28,529 nucleotides of DNA, taken from positions 1 through 28,529 of the IMG/VR virus record IMGVR_UViG_3300013306_000047; one strand, written 5' to 3'. The notes under the pieces were generated by a model. The model did no database searches and was not told where the DNA came from. It saw only the letters and a list, made by a program, of their open reading frames with translations. Origin of the DNA: a virus. Numbering within the stretch: the stretch's first letter is position 1; every line of letters begins with the position of its first letter. Shown here one piece after another: positions 21,927 to 28,529 of the stretch. The translations under genes and the position numbers were made by a program.

Positions 21927-24900
21927 TTAGCTGATGGATAGTTTCCAGTAGAGTTGATTCAAAGCAGCTTCACCAATCTGCTCCTCTGATAGACCCTTAG
22001 ATGGGAATACGTTGAAGTTTACATTCTGTCCAGGGGATGTTGATGTTACGGCAGCAGGAGCTAGCGGTTGATCTACTGTTCCACCGTTTTCGAACTGCAT
22101 TTTGTGAAGACCGAAGCCGAAGATACGAGCAACCTCTTCAAGAATCTTGAGTGATCGCATACGCTTACCCTTTGCGAGAGGAATATAAGCTTCACCGCCA
22201 GTCTCAGGTTCAGCCCATAGACGCATAGCTCCAGCTTTAGCAATCTGCGCTGTGTGCTTCTCAAATCCACCATCAGCGAATGCTTTGATACCCTTGTTAC
22301 CGAACATACCAAGTGCACCGTTGACTGGAGAGCCACCCTTGAAAATACCACCATTAGCGATAGCATATTTAGTGTTCTTACCGGCTGTACCAGGATTACC
22401 TGTAGTCGTATAGTTGGTGGTGATAGTAACCATCTTGCCTTGAATAGCTTCAATCGCTCTTCTCATCACCCCTGCTGGGCCTGAAACACCATCAACAGCT
22501 TCAAGCTTAACTTTTTTACCGACAACTTGTTCAATCATTTTCTTAGCCGCTGCAACTTCAGGTGCTGTGAGGTTCATAGCTTTAAGAACAGCGTCGTAGT
22601 TGCCATCGGTAACTGAGAGGATTGAGGCTAGAGCTGCTTCACGTCCACCAGGAGTATTGTCAAGAGCTTCAAGAACAGCGTCGTAGTTGCCTTCAGCATA
22701 CTCTTTACCCTTGCCAGTCACAGCAGCGATTACAGCCTTAGCAGCATCTGGAAGAGCTGCTAGTGTAGCTGAATAAGTTCCATTTGCAAATGAATCTGCA
22801 GCCAGTTTGGTCATCATAATTTTACGCTGAGCTTCTTCAGTACCTGTGATGTTGATTGCACTAGCAATCTGGTCAGGCATAAGACCGAAGCTACGAATGA
22901 TGGCATCAATCTTAGGGCTTTCAACTCCAAGATCAGAAAGCTGCTTACGAAGAGCTGCCACACCAGGCTGCATTGCCTGCATCGCAATAGACTGCGCGTC
23001 TGCAGTGCTCTTACCGGCCTTGAGGGCTTGGTCTAGAGCAGCAGTACCACTCTTAAGAACACCATCAGCTGCACCATCCATCGCTGTGTGGAAGTCACGA
23101 CCAGCTTGAGATGCAAAGTTGAATCCATCCTTGACAGAGAATAGAGCATTAAGAGAAACTTTACCGCCGTCGGCAATTCCAACTAGACTCTTCTTTGTGT
23201 CATCGAGTGCCTGTCCGAGACTCTTCTTGGCATTTGCAGTAGATTGCATTCCACCACTGAGGATGTCAAGGTTAGACTTTAGAGCACTAAACTTGTCTCC
23301 AGCGGAGCTAGAAGCACTCGCTAGAGTAGTGAAGTTTCCTTCAAGAATTTTGGCTTGAGCACTGGTGATACCTGTTGCTTCAGCTAGAGCTCTAGTCTTT
23401 TCTTCAGCTTTTCTGAGTTCATCAGCAGCATTTTTGGCTTTTTCACCAAGGTGAGCAATGCTGTCATCATTCATACCCTCGAGAGCTTCTTTAGTAGTAC
23501 CAATAGAAGCAGCCATCTCATCGGTAATTGGAATACCATTGCGTAGAGCTTCTTTGATTGTGTCAAAACCCTTGACATATGCATCGCGACCAGAAGGATC
23601 AGCTAGCTTGTCAGTGTATTCCTTTGTAGAGATACCAAGTGTTTTAAGAGTTTCCTCAGTTGATGCGGAGTTCTGCATCATTCCGCGCCAGAAATTGTCC
23701 CAGTCGTTAGTTACTCCATCGAGTGCATTTGTAGCGAGCATTCCCTTGGTAGCATTTGTAACTGCACCAGTCTGTTGGTCAAGAGTCTGCGATAGAGCAT
23801 CAACCTTCTGGCGTGACTCTTCCTGAGCAGCTGCATACATACCGAGAATAGCAGTTGCACCACCGATGGCTAGTCCCCATGGACCACCCATCATACCCAT
23901 TAGACCAGAAGCTGCACCACCAAGACCGCGCAAACCAGCCTTAGCACCTGAACCAGCTGCAGCTTTAGCAGAAGCAGCAATACCGCTCAAACCACCCGTG
24001 ACAGCGGCAAACGGCATTGTTCGAAGAGCATTCATGGCATTTCGACCATGGTCTCTCATCATGGTGAACTGGCCTACAGTTCTCTGAGCACCAGCAGATA
24101 GCCCTTGAATGTTACCATCCATGCGAGCACGCATTGTGCCGAATCCTTCAGAAATACTTTTGAAGACTCCATTTAGCTTAGGGCCAAGGAATAGAAGAGC
24201 ACCAAAGCTCATCAAGAGAATCTGTACGAATCCAGGTGCTTTAGAGAATGCTGTAAGAAGGTTACCAATACCTTGAGCTAAAACGACGATTGGTCCACTG
24301 GCAAGAGATACGATAGACTGTACGAATGCGTTGAAGATTGGGATAACTGTTTGAAGACCAGGAGTTAGCGCAGCGAAAACTTGATCAAGAGTGCTCATGA
24401 TGTCGTTGAAGCCCGGTGCCATTGCAGTAAATACTGCTCCAGCAATTAGACCAACATTGCTGATGATGTTACCGAGGTGGACGAATCCAGGCTCCATGGT
24501 CTTGAGAGCATTTCTGAAACTATCGATAGCTACATAAAGTCCACCCAAAAAGTTAGACTTGCTGATAATAGCTGAGATGTTGTCCATCATCGCTGCAACA
24601 GCACCAGAGCCTGCTCTGAACAACCCACCAAACACCTGTGAGGCGCTACCCAAAGTGCTGAATAGATTACCTACAGCTTCGTGTAAGACGTCTGAGGCAT
24701 CACCAGCAGCTTGGAAGAAGTTGACTAGCTGTGATTTGAATGGTTCGCTATTGACTACTTCAGCGGCTCCCGCAAGACCATCTGTGAATGCACGGAGTCC
24801 ACCGAATCCAGCTTGATTAGCTGCATCACTAATACCTGAGAAGATACCAGAAATACTTCCAATGCTATCTCCTAGCATTTGGATTGTGCTTACCGCATCT

Positions 24901-26039
24901 CGAATCCAGCCCGAGATAGTATCTTCACTCGCTTGGTCAATGAAGTTACCGAACTGTACACCAAGCTTACCCATCCAGTCACCAAACTGAGGGAGGAACT
25001 TTGATCCTACAACTCCCAGCTTGCCAAGGGCGGTAATGAGTGGACCCATACCCTGGCGCATGTTCTCAAGACCTTGATTCGATCCCTTGAACATGGTGTC
25101 AAGTCCGCCACTTTTGACAAACTTCTCCATTGACTGGAAGCTATCCTTCATTAGGCCACCCATGGCCTTAGAAGTACCAGTCAATCCCTTTGTCAGCGCA
25201 GGGATTGAGGCCTTGACCATGTGCTGGAGAGTCCCATCAAGGGCATCCCAGAAAGCATCTCGAGCGGGGCCGGCAATTTCTTTACCCAACCCTCGAAGAG
25301 ATTCGACAGCTTCTTTTCCATCAGCATTAAGTTTTGCAAACGCTTCAGCACCCTTTTTACCGTCATTGGTAAGAGCAGTAAAGAAGCCCTTGAATCCAAT
25401 ACTTAGGGCTGCGATTGCAGTGCCTGCCATAAAGATACCAGCAGGGAGTGCCGCAGTTAGTCCAACTACGTCTGTTAGGTCATTTCCGATTGCAAATGCT
25501 GCACCGGAAACGGCAAATAGCTCGGAGGCTAATGCTGAGACGACTGAAACAACTGCGGCACCCTTGATGGTGATAGCTTCAAAGTTTCCAGCAAGACCGA
25601 GAAGTCCTGCTTTCACCTTATCAAACGGGATAGAACCCGTGATAGTGTAGAACAGACCCTTTAGAGCTTTTTGGGTTTCAGGGCTAATTCTTGCATTGAT
25701 GTTTGAATCACGATTGCGAGATGCAAATGCGAGCTGAGCTTCTGCTCGGGCTGTGTCTGCTCCACCTTGAATTGTAACATTGCGACCGTCGTAATGGCTG
25801 ACAATTCTTTCGAAGTCAGCTTCAATGGTGGCAGTATTTGCATCAATATTGAGTTCGATGACATTGTTACGCATGCGGTAACGAAGATCACGAAGCTTTT
25901 TGTTGACCTTCGTAAGATCAACATCAGCTTTGAGTTCGATCTCAACGTTCTTGATCTTTTTCACTGCAGCACGAACATCACGCTCAAAGAACTTATCTAT
26001 GGCGCGAATCTGAACGCTTGCTGAACCTATAATAGGCAT
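21927..26039 (-). CDS. Tape measure protein
   Basis: 1370 aa. The N-terminus (SASVQIRAIDKFFERDVRAA) is helical; long amphipathic helices alternate with several hydrophobic stretches (about 160-220, then IISNVGLIAGAVFTAM, GFVQILLMSFGALLFLGP, GPWGLAIGGATAILGMYAA), the usual tape measure architecture. The C-terminal ~150 residues change to a Gly-rich, compact region (GNPGTAGKNTKYAIANGGIF ... EPETGGEAYIPLAKGKRM), a common ending in which EAYIPL is often seen. At about 0.15 nm per residue the tail would be near 205 nm, a long siphovirus tail. No lysozyme or peptidase motif was noticed. It follows the chaperone frame at a distance of 16 bases. Confidence 0.93.
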   Translation of the reverse strand: MPIIGSASVQIRAIDKFFERDVRAAVKKIKNVEIELKADVDLTKVNKKLRDLRYRMRNNVIELNIDANTATIEADFERIVSHYDGRNVTIQGGADTARAEAQLAFASRNRDSNINARISPETQKALKGLFYTITGSIPFDKVKAGLLGLAGNFEAITIKGAAVVSVVSALASELFAVSGAAFAIGNDLTDVVGLTAALPAGIFMAGTAIAALSIGFKGFFTALTNDGKKGAEAFAKLNADGKEAVESLRGLGKEIAGPARDAFWDALDGTLQHMVKASIPALTKGLTGTSKAMGGLMKDSFQSMEKFVKSGGLDTMFKGSNQGLENMRQGMGPLITALGKLGVVGSKFLPQFGDWMGKLGVQFGNFIDQASEDTISGWIRDAVSTIQMLGDSIGSISGIFSGISDAANQAGFGGLRAFTDGLAGAAEVVNSEPFKSQLVNFFQAAGDASDVLHEAVGNLFSTLGSASQVFGGLFRAGSGAVAAMMDNISAIISKSNFLGGLYVAIDSFRNALKTMEPGFVHLGNIISNVGLIAGAVFTAMAPGFNDIMSTLDQVFAALTPGLQTVIPIFNAFVQSIVSLASGPIVVLAQGIGNLLTAFSKAPGFVQILLMSFGALLFLGPKLNGVFKSISEGFGTMRARMDGNIQGLSAGAQRTVGQFTMMRDHGRNAMNALRTMPFAAVTGGLSGIAASAKAAAGSGAKAGLRGLGGAASGLMGMMGGPWGLAIGGATAILGMYAAAQEESRQKVDALSQTLDQQTGAVTNATKGMLATNALDGVTNDWDNFWRGMMQNSASTEETLKTLGISTKEYTDKLADPSGRDAYVKGFDTIKEALRNGIPITDEMAASIGTTKEALEGMNDDSIAHLGEKAKNAADELRKAEEKTRALAEATGITSAQAKILEGNFTTLASASSSAGDKFSALKSNLDILSGGMQSTANAKKSLGQALDDTKKSLVGIADGGKVSLNALFSVKDGFNFASQAGRDFHTAMDGAADGVLKSGTAALDQALKAGKSTADAQSIAMQAMQPGVAALRKQLSDLGVESPKIDAIIRSFGLMPDQIASAINITGTEEAQRKIMMTKLAADSFANGTYSATLAALPDAAKAVIAAVTGKGKEYAEGNYDAVLEALDNTPGGREAALASILSVTDGNYDAVLKAMNLTAPEVAAAKKMIEQVVGKKVKLEAVDGVSGPAGVMRRAIEAIQGKMVTITTNYTTTGNPGTAGKNTKYAIANGGIFKGGSPVNGALGMFGNKGIKAFADGGFEKHTAQIAKAGAMRLWAEPETGGEAYIPLAKGKRMRSLKILEEVARIFGFGLHKMQFENGGTVDQPLAPAAVTSTSPGQNVNFNVFPSKGLSEEQIGEAALNQLYWKLSIS

Positions 26040-26055
26040 ATGTTACTCCAGTGAA

Positions 26056-26388
26056 TTAGCCGAGTGGTGCCTCTAGGCCCACGAACCCTTGATCAGTCTG
26101 CTCTGTATACTCTATAGGGCTATTCCCGTAGGATTCATCGTCAGCTCCATATGATCTATCTCGTCCATAAATATTATTCAGCTTTGCTCTCATTAGCACA
26201 AGATTACCTTGTACCTCTGCATCACGAATTGCTTCATTTATGAATATATTGTCAATCAAGTTGAATGAACGTTCGGCATCATATTCATTCAACAGTTCGA
26301 GAAGGTCTATACCGCGGCCAATATGCTCACCGTCGATATATTCCCATCTCTGTATAAATATGCGCCCTATTTCTAGGACGCTTCCGTA
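26056..26388 (-). CDS. Tail assembly chaperone, second (T) reading frame, reached by -1 frameshift
   Basis: The frame runs from a TGA at 26407-26409 to its stop at 26056. Relative to the upstream G frame it is -1. It has no ATG with a ribosome site; the first conventional candidate is a TTG at 26292 with no Shine-Dalgarno. Conserved-looking residues begin well before it (IFIQRWEYIDGE, GRGIDLLELLNEYDAE), so the part between the G stop and 26292 is clearly coding. The shift must occur between 26406 and 26373. The only place where a P-site tRNA can re-pair well after -1 slippage is CCT (26390-26388) to CCC, giving a fusion of about 216 aa. The GT product would bind the tape measure protein while the tail assembles. 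Confidence 0.75.
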   Translation of the reverse strand, partial: YGSVLEIGRIFIQRWEYIDGEHIGRGIDLLELLNEYDAERSFNLIDNIFINEAIRDAEVQGNLVLMRAKLNNIYGRDRSYGADDESYGNSPIEYTEQTDQGFVGLEAPLG

Positions 26389-26394
26389 GGGCGC
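26362..26394 (-). promoter_or_regulatory. RNA stem-loop over the chaperone frameshift region
   Basis: GCGCCCTA and TAGGGCGC form a perfect 8-bp stem (26394-26387 with 26369-26362) around a 17-base loop. The loop contains the G stop codon and a 3-bp inner stem (GGA-AGCG-TCC). It is not followed by a U tract, so a terminator is unlikely. The candidate slip codon CCT lies inside the 5' arm rather than upstream of it, unlike classic stimulators. Confidence 0.55.
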
Positions 26395-26705
26395 GAGGTC
26401 TGCTCCTCAATGAGGAATGACACGATTTCGGAAAGTACTTCCAATTCGATATCATTCTCAGGGTCTCGGACGAACTCATTGAATCGGACATACTCATCCT
26501 TTGGAAGAGCTGCCTTTAGATAGTCGCCAATGCCTCGTGCAGTTGAAGATGAGTTATCATCAGAAGAACCGATAAAGTCCAGGAGCACAGCTCCGGGAAT
26601 AGAACCGTATGCTTCGAATGTTTCTCCAAGAAGTTCAAAAGAAAGTCGAGGTGCCTTAGTCTTCTTGACAGAAGAGGTGAAGGACTTTGTAGTTTTTGCA
26701 GCCAT
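26373..26705 (-). CDS. Tail assembly chaperone, first (G) product
   Basis: 110 aa. A short protein immediately before the tape measure region, with the composition expected of siphovirus G-type chaperones: Lys/Ser-rich N-terminus, a compact centre LSFELLGETFEAYGSIPGAV, a helix LDFIGSSDD, and an acidic helical C-terminus (PENDIELEVLSEIVSFLIEE). The ATG has AGGAA eight bases upstream. It stops at a TAG enclosed in an RNA stem-loop, with the T frame continuing beyond it. It is needed for tail assembly but is not part of the virion. Confidence 0.82.
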   Translation of the reverse strand: MAAKTTKSFTSSVKKTKAPRLSFELLGETFEAYGSIPGAVLLDFIGSSDDNSSSTARGIGDYLKAALPKDEYVRFNEFVRDPENDIELEVLSEIVSFLIEEQTSRPTEAS

Positions 26706-26729
26706 GTCAATTCCTATTTATATCGTGTA

Positions 26730-27122
26730 TCAGTCGTCAATAACTCTGCGAAGCGGTTCTGTTAGGAATCTATTTGGTTTAGTTCCAGGATGATGAACAA
26801 GCTTCGTATATACCATTTTACCACGCACTGGAAAGCGTAATGTAGTACTTCTTCGTGGTGTTATAATGTGTGCTCGTGTACCATTGTGGTGCATCATAGC
26901 AATTTTGCTGTCGGCAGTAACAGTACCAATTGGTCCGCCACGTGTTCCAGCTTTTGTAGAAGCTTTAATTGAGTTATAAAGCTTCATCGTGTCTTTACCC
27001 ACCTGACGGCGGGCAAGACGACGAAGTCGTTGCGTTAGTGTGTCGATGTGGTTGAAAACCATGCCACCCTTGCCACGTAAAAGATGATTCCATTCAGCAT
27101 CAAATTTTTCAAAGGTAGCCAT
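26730..27122 (-). CDS. HK97 gp10-like head-tail joining / tail completion protein
   Basis: 130 aa, basic. The order of features matches the HK97-gp10-like family: an N-terminal helix followed by VGKDTMKLYNSIKA, a short strand after KAGTRGGPIGTVTADSK, MMHHNGTRAHIITPRRS, and the end VHHPGTKPNRFLTEPLRRV. In these proteins the HxGTxxH..P and HPGTxxxxFL motifs are highly conserved. The family acts between head completion and tail tube. It lies between the tail terminator candidate and the chaperone gene, with a three-base gap upstream. Confidence 0.82.
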   Translation of the reverse strand: MATFEKFDAEWNHLLRGKGGMVFNHIDTLTQRLRRLARRQVGKDTMKLYNSIKASTKAGTRGGPIGTVTADSKIAMMHHNGTRAHIITPRRSTTLRFPVRGKMVYTKLVHHPGTKPNRFLTEPLRRVIDD

Positions 27123-27125
27123 AAT

Positions 27126-27620
27126 TTATTCTCCTACAACAGTTGTGATAGACATCACAATTGCCTGCATAGCACCATTAGGCGGAGCTGCACTAACGTC
27201 GACAATGCCCGTGCCGAACCAAGTTCCTTCACATGCATTCATTCCAGCAGTCATCATTAAGTCCATGTCAAGCATACGAGACAGAGCTGTCTCAGACTGT
27301 TGAGCTGCATCAGTACCAGCAGGTAACGGTGTTGAGCGTCCTCGTGCAGTTCCTGTCGGAGCACAGCGGACCAATTCGACAGCAAATGAGGTTGAACGAG
27401 GTGCATCACATCTTACAGCATTCTGGGCCTGGTCACCTGGAGTTCCTGAGTACATCTGCTCGACAGACACACTGACCTGTTCACCTAGATGCGTAGCAGA
27501 ACCTTGACCACCCAGAGTGAAAAACTGCAGGGTAGGAAGGTCTACACCAGCCTCTTCAAATGTAGCATTAAGCACAGTAAGAATGTGCTCTGCAAGGTTT
27601 CCTACTGGGTTTGATGGCAT
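27126..27620 (-). CDS. Tail terminator / head-tail adaptor candidate
   Basis: 164 aa. The N-terminal helix (NLAEHILTVLNATFEEAGVD), then strands QVSVSVEQMYSG and STSFAVELVRCAPTG, and a helix AAQQSETALSRMLDMDLMM, with a final strand AMQAIVMSITTVVGE, match the alpha/beta layout of phage tail terminator proteins or stoppers in actinophages. The order (connector, small protein, this protein, HK97 gp10-like, chaperone) fits head-tail joining genes. I cannot separate terminator from stopper by sequence alone. There are two Cys near VRCD and VRCAP of unknown meaning. Confidence 0.6.
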   Translation of the reverse strand: MPSNPVGNLAEHILTVLNATFEEAGVDLPTLQFFTLGGQGSATHLGEQVSVSVEQMYSGTPGDQAQNAVRCDAPRSTSFAVELVRCAPTGTARGRSTPLPAGTDAAQQSETALSRMLDMDLMMTAGMNACEGTWFGTGIVDVSAAPPNGAMQAIVMSITTVVGE

Positions 27621-27621
27621 C

Positions 27622-27843
27622 TTAGAATAGTTCCTTTAGCTGTGAGAGAAGAGAGCTTCTCTGCTTGTCTTCTGTTTCTACAGCATATGCAGCTCTAGCC
27701 TTGTCAGCATCAGTACCGACCCACTTAAGAACTTCCTTGACAGAGCCGTCAGGAACATCGAAAGTGATTGCTTCTTTGACTTCTGTAGGCTGCTCAGGTG
27801 CCTTAGCTTTAAGCTGTGATTTTGGGGCGTAAGGGTTACTCAT
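27622..27843 (-). CDS. Small structural-region protein with a VPDGSVKEVLKWVG motif
   Basis: 73 aa. A Lys/Pro-rich opening precedes a compact segment, FDVPDGSVKEVLKWVGTDAD, followed by KARAAYAVETEDKQRSSLLS and a terminal helix. A short domain with this VxExLxWVGxDxxRAxxAL...L pattern is common at the ends of small proteins in actinophage head genes, but its role is not known to me. The start overlaps the connector stop as TAATG and it ends two bases before the next gene, so translation is coupled to the head-tail genes. Confidence 0.75.
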   Translation of the reverse strand: MSNPYAPKSQLKAKAPEQPTEVKEAITFDVPDGSVKEVLKWVGTDADKARAAYAVETEDKQRSSLLSQLKELF

Positions 27844-28529
27844 TAGTTTATTCTTCCGTTAGATCGGCCAGCAACGTAAATCGCTGGTTTCTTTAAAGCA
27901 CCTCTAGGATTAGCGGCGTAAATGAACATGTCAATCTCGTAAATTCCTGTACGTCCTTTGTCAACGTAGACTTGAGGATCGAGGAGTGTGTAAGAGATAC
28001 CTTGACGTTGGATTGAGGTTACTGAGTCTGGGAGAGCACACTGGGAGTCTCCAGTCTCAGCCATAATAAGTTCATTAGCTAGACGGATTGCTGCACGTTT
28101 ACCAGCAATCGGTGGTGGGCTTCCATGAGTGTACGTAACACTTAATTCATCCTGAGATTTTGTAACCCAAGGCATTTTGTCTTTTCGTACAGTATAGGAA
28201 TTATTGCGGAGTTCGTATTCAGAGTTAGGCACAAGGATGCCACCAGAGTAGAGCTCAGAAATAGACAGGACAGGAGTACGGCGCAATCTTAGTTGAAGAT
28301 TGGAACTAGACGATAGTCCTTTAGGGAGATTGAACATCTCACCATTAACGATTTGTGGTTGGTATTGTAGCATACCAGAACTATCAAGACTGTAGAAGTC
28401 CGTAGTCGTCTGAATGCCTGAATATTTTTCGGCAGTTAGCTTGTAGAGTATCCAGCTAGCTGTTCTAACTGCCCAATCAGTAAATGGGCCAGTAGGGTCC
28501 ATAGTGTCATTTGCACTAATCCATAAAAC
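27843..28529 (-). CDS. Head-tail connector (adaptor) protein, 5' end outside the window
   Basis: At least 228 codons are visible. An internal ATG at 28502 has no ribosome site, while the frame stays open to the edge with ISANDTMDPTGPFTDWAVRT, and the helix AVRTASWILYKLTAEKYSGI begins soon after. This matches the N-terminal helix of HK97 gp6-like / SPP1 gp15-like adaptors, so the true start is probably beyond the window. Later parts fit too: RRTPVLSISELYSGG, LVPNSEYELRNN, ELSVTYTHGSPPP, then a helix AAIRLANELIMAETGD and the closing IYEIDMFIYAANPRG. These proteins sit below the portal and contact the tail. Confidence 0.75.
   Translation of the reverse strand, partial: VLWISANDTMDPTGPFTDWAVRTASWILYKLTAEKYSGIQTTTDFYSLDSSGMLQYQPQIVNGEMFNLPKGLSSSSNLQLRLRRTPVLSISELYSGGILVPNSEYELRNNSYTVRKDKMPWVTKSQDELSVTYTHGSPPPIAGKRAAIRLANELIMAETGDSQCALPDSVTSIQRQGISYTLLDPQVYVDKGRTGIYEIDMFIYAANPRGALKKPAIYVAGRSNGRIN

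Noticed and set aside
25087-25650. 187-codon open frame on the plus strand
   Set aside because: It is antisense to the tape measure gene, has a Pro/Ala/Ser-biased composition typical of a reversed helical coding region, and has no ribosome site or neighbours on that strand.
26362-26394. Transcription terminator between the G chaperone and the tape measure gene
   Set aside because: No U tract follows, the T frame continues straight through, and termination here would silence the tape measure and all tail genes downstream.
28473-28502. ATG at 28502 as the true start of the connector gene
   Set aside because: It has no Shine-Dalgarno sequence, and the upstream in-frame residues look like part of the N-terminal segment; the frame is open to the window edge.

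Overview
This window looks like part of the genome of a tailed double-stranded DNA phage with a long non-contractile tail (siphovirus-like). Every gene I can support lies on the minus strand, so genes are transcribed from high to low coordinates. The genes are densely packed, mostly with 1-4 base stop/start overlaps (TAATG, TGATG, ATGA, TAGTG). Ribosome binding sites of the AAAGGA / GAGGAA / GACGAAAGG kind extend toward the pyrimidine-rich 3' end of Gram-positive 16S rRNA. The mix of tail genes, a ThyX, a Cas4-like nuclease, a Sak4-like ATPase and a two-domain family A polymerase fits an actinobacterial phage of unusually low GC. The host assignment is inference. I saw no tRNA, integrase, lysin, terminase or CRISPR array.

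Layout, in transcription order. (1) 28529-26730: head-tail joining genes (connector cut by the window edge, a small protein, a tail terminator/completion candidate, an HK97 gp10-like protein). (2) 26705-26056: tail assembly chaperone pair, where the second frame has no credible start and needs a -1 frameshift. (3) 26039-19017: tape measure protein (1370 aa), Dit-like protein, a minor tail protein and a hub-like protein. (4) 18990-12748: a giant 1965-aa fibre-like protein with an alanine-rich stalk, several jelly-roll-like modules and a Tyr/Gly-rich tip, followed by a 109-aa protein and a strong hairpin terminator at 12715-12744. (5) 12659-12165: a small cysteine-containing unknown. (6) 12109-4143: one tightly coupled nucleotide/DNA operon: dNMP kinase fused to an extra domain, a ThyA-fold enzyme with dCMP hydroxymethylase residues, dCMP deaminase, DNA polymerase, RuvC-like resolvase, DNA methyltransferase, SNF2 helicase, ThyX. 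(7) 4081-1628: Cas4-like exonuclease, Sak4-like ATPase, ssDNA-binding protein, then a second hairpin. (8) 1525 to the left edge: a GT-B-like glycosyltransferase, an all-alpha dUTPase/dCTPase, and the first codons of another gene.

The most interesting reading is a distributed, T4-like cytosine hypermodification pathway. A dCTP/dUTP pyrophosphatase would make dCMP; a ThyA-fold enzyme with the Asp and Cys-Thr signature of dCMP hydroxymethylase would make hm-dCMP; a fused dNMP kinase would phosphorylate it; the phage polymerase would incorporate it; and the glycosyltransferase would add a sugar to DNA. Separate ThyX and dCMP deaminase genes cover dTMP supply, so the ThyA-like protein is free for another job. 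With the DNA methyltransferase, this suggests layered protection against restriction or CRISPR. Candidate promoters sharing a TGTAC core precede the kinase operon, the exonuclease operon and the glycosyltransferase unit.
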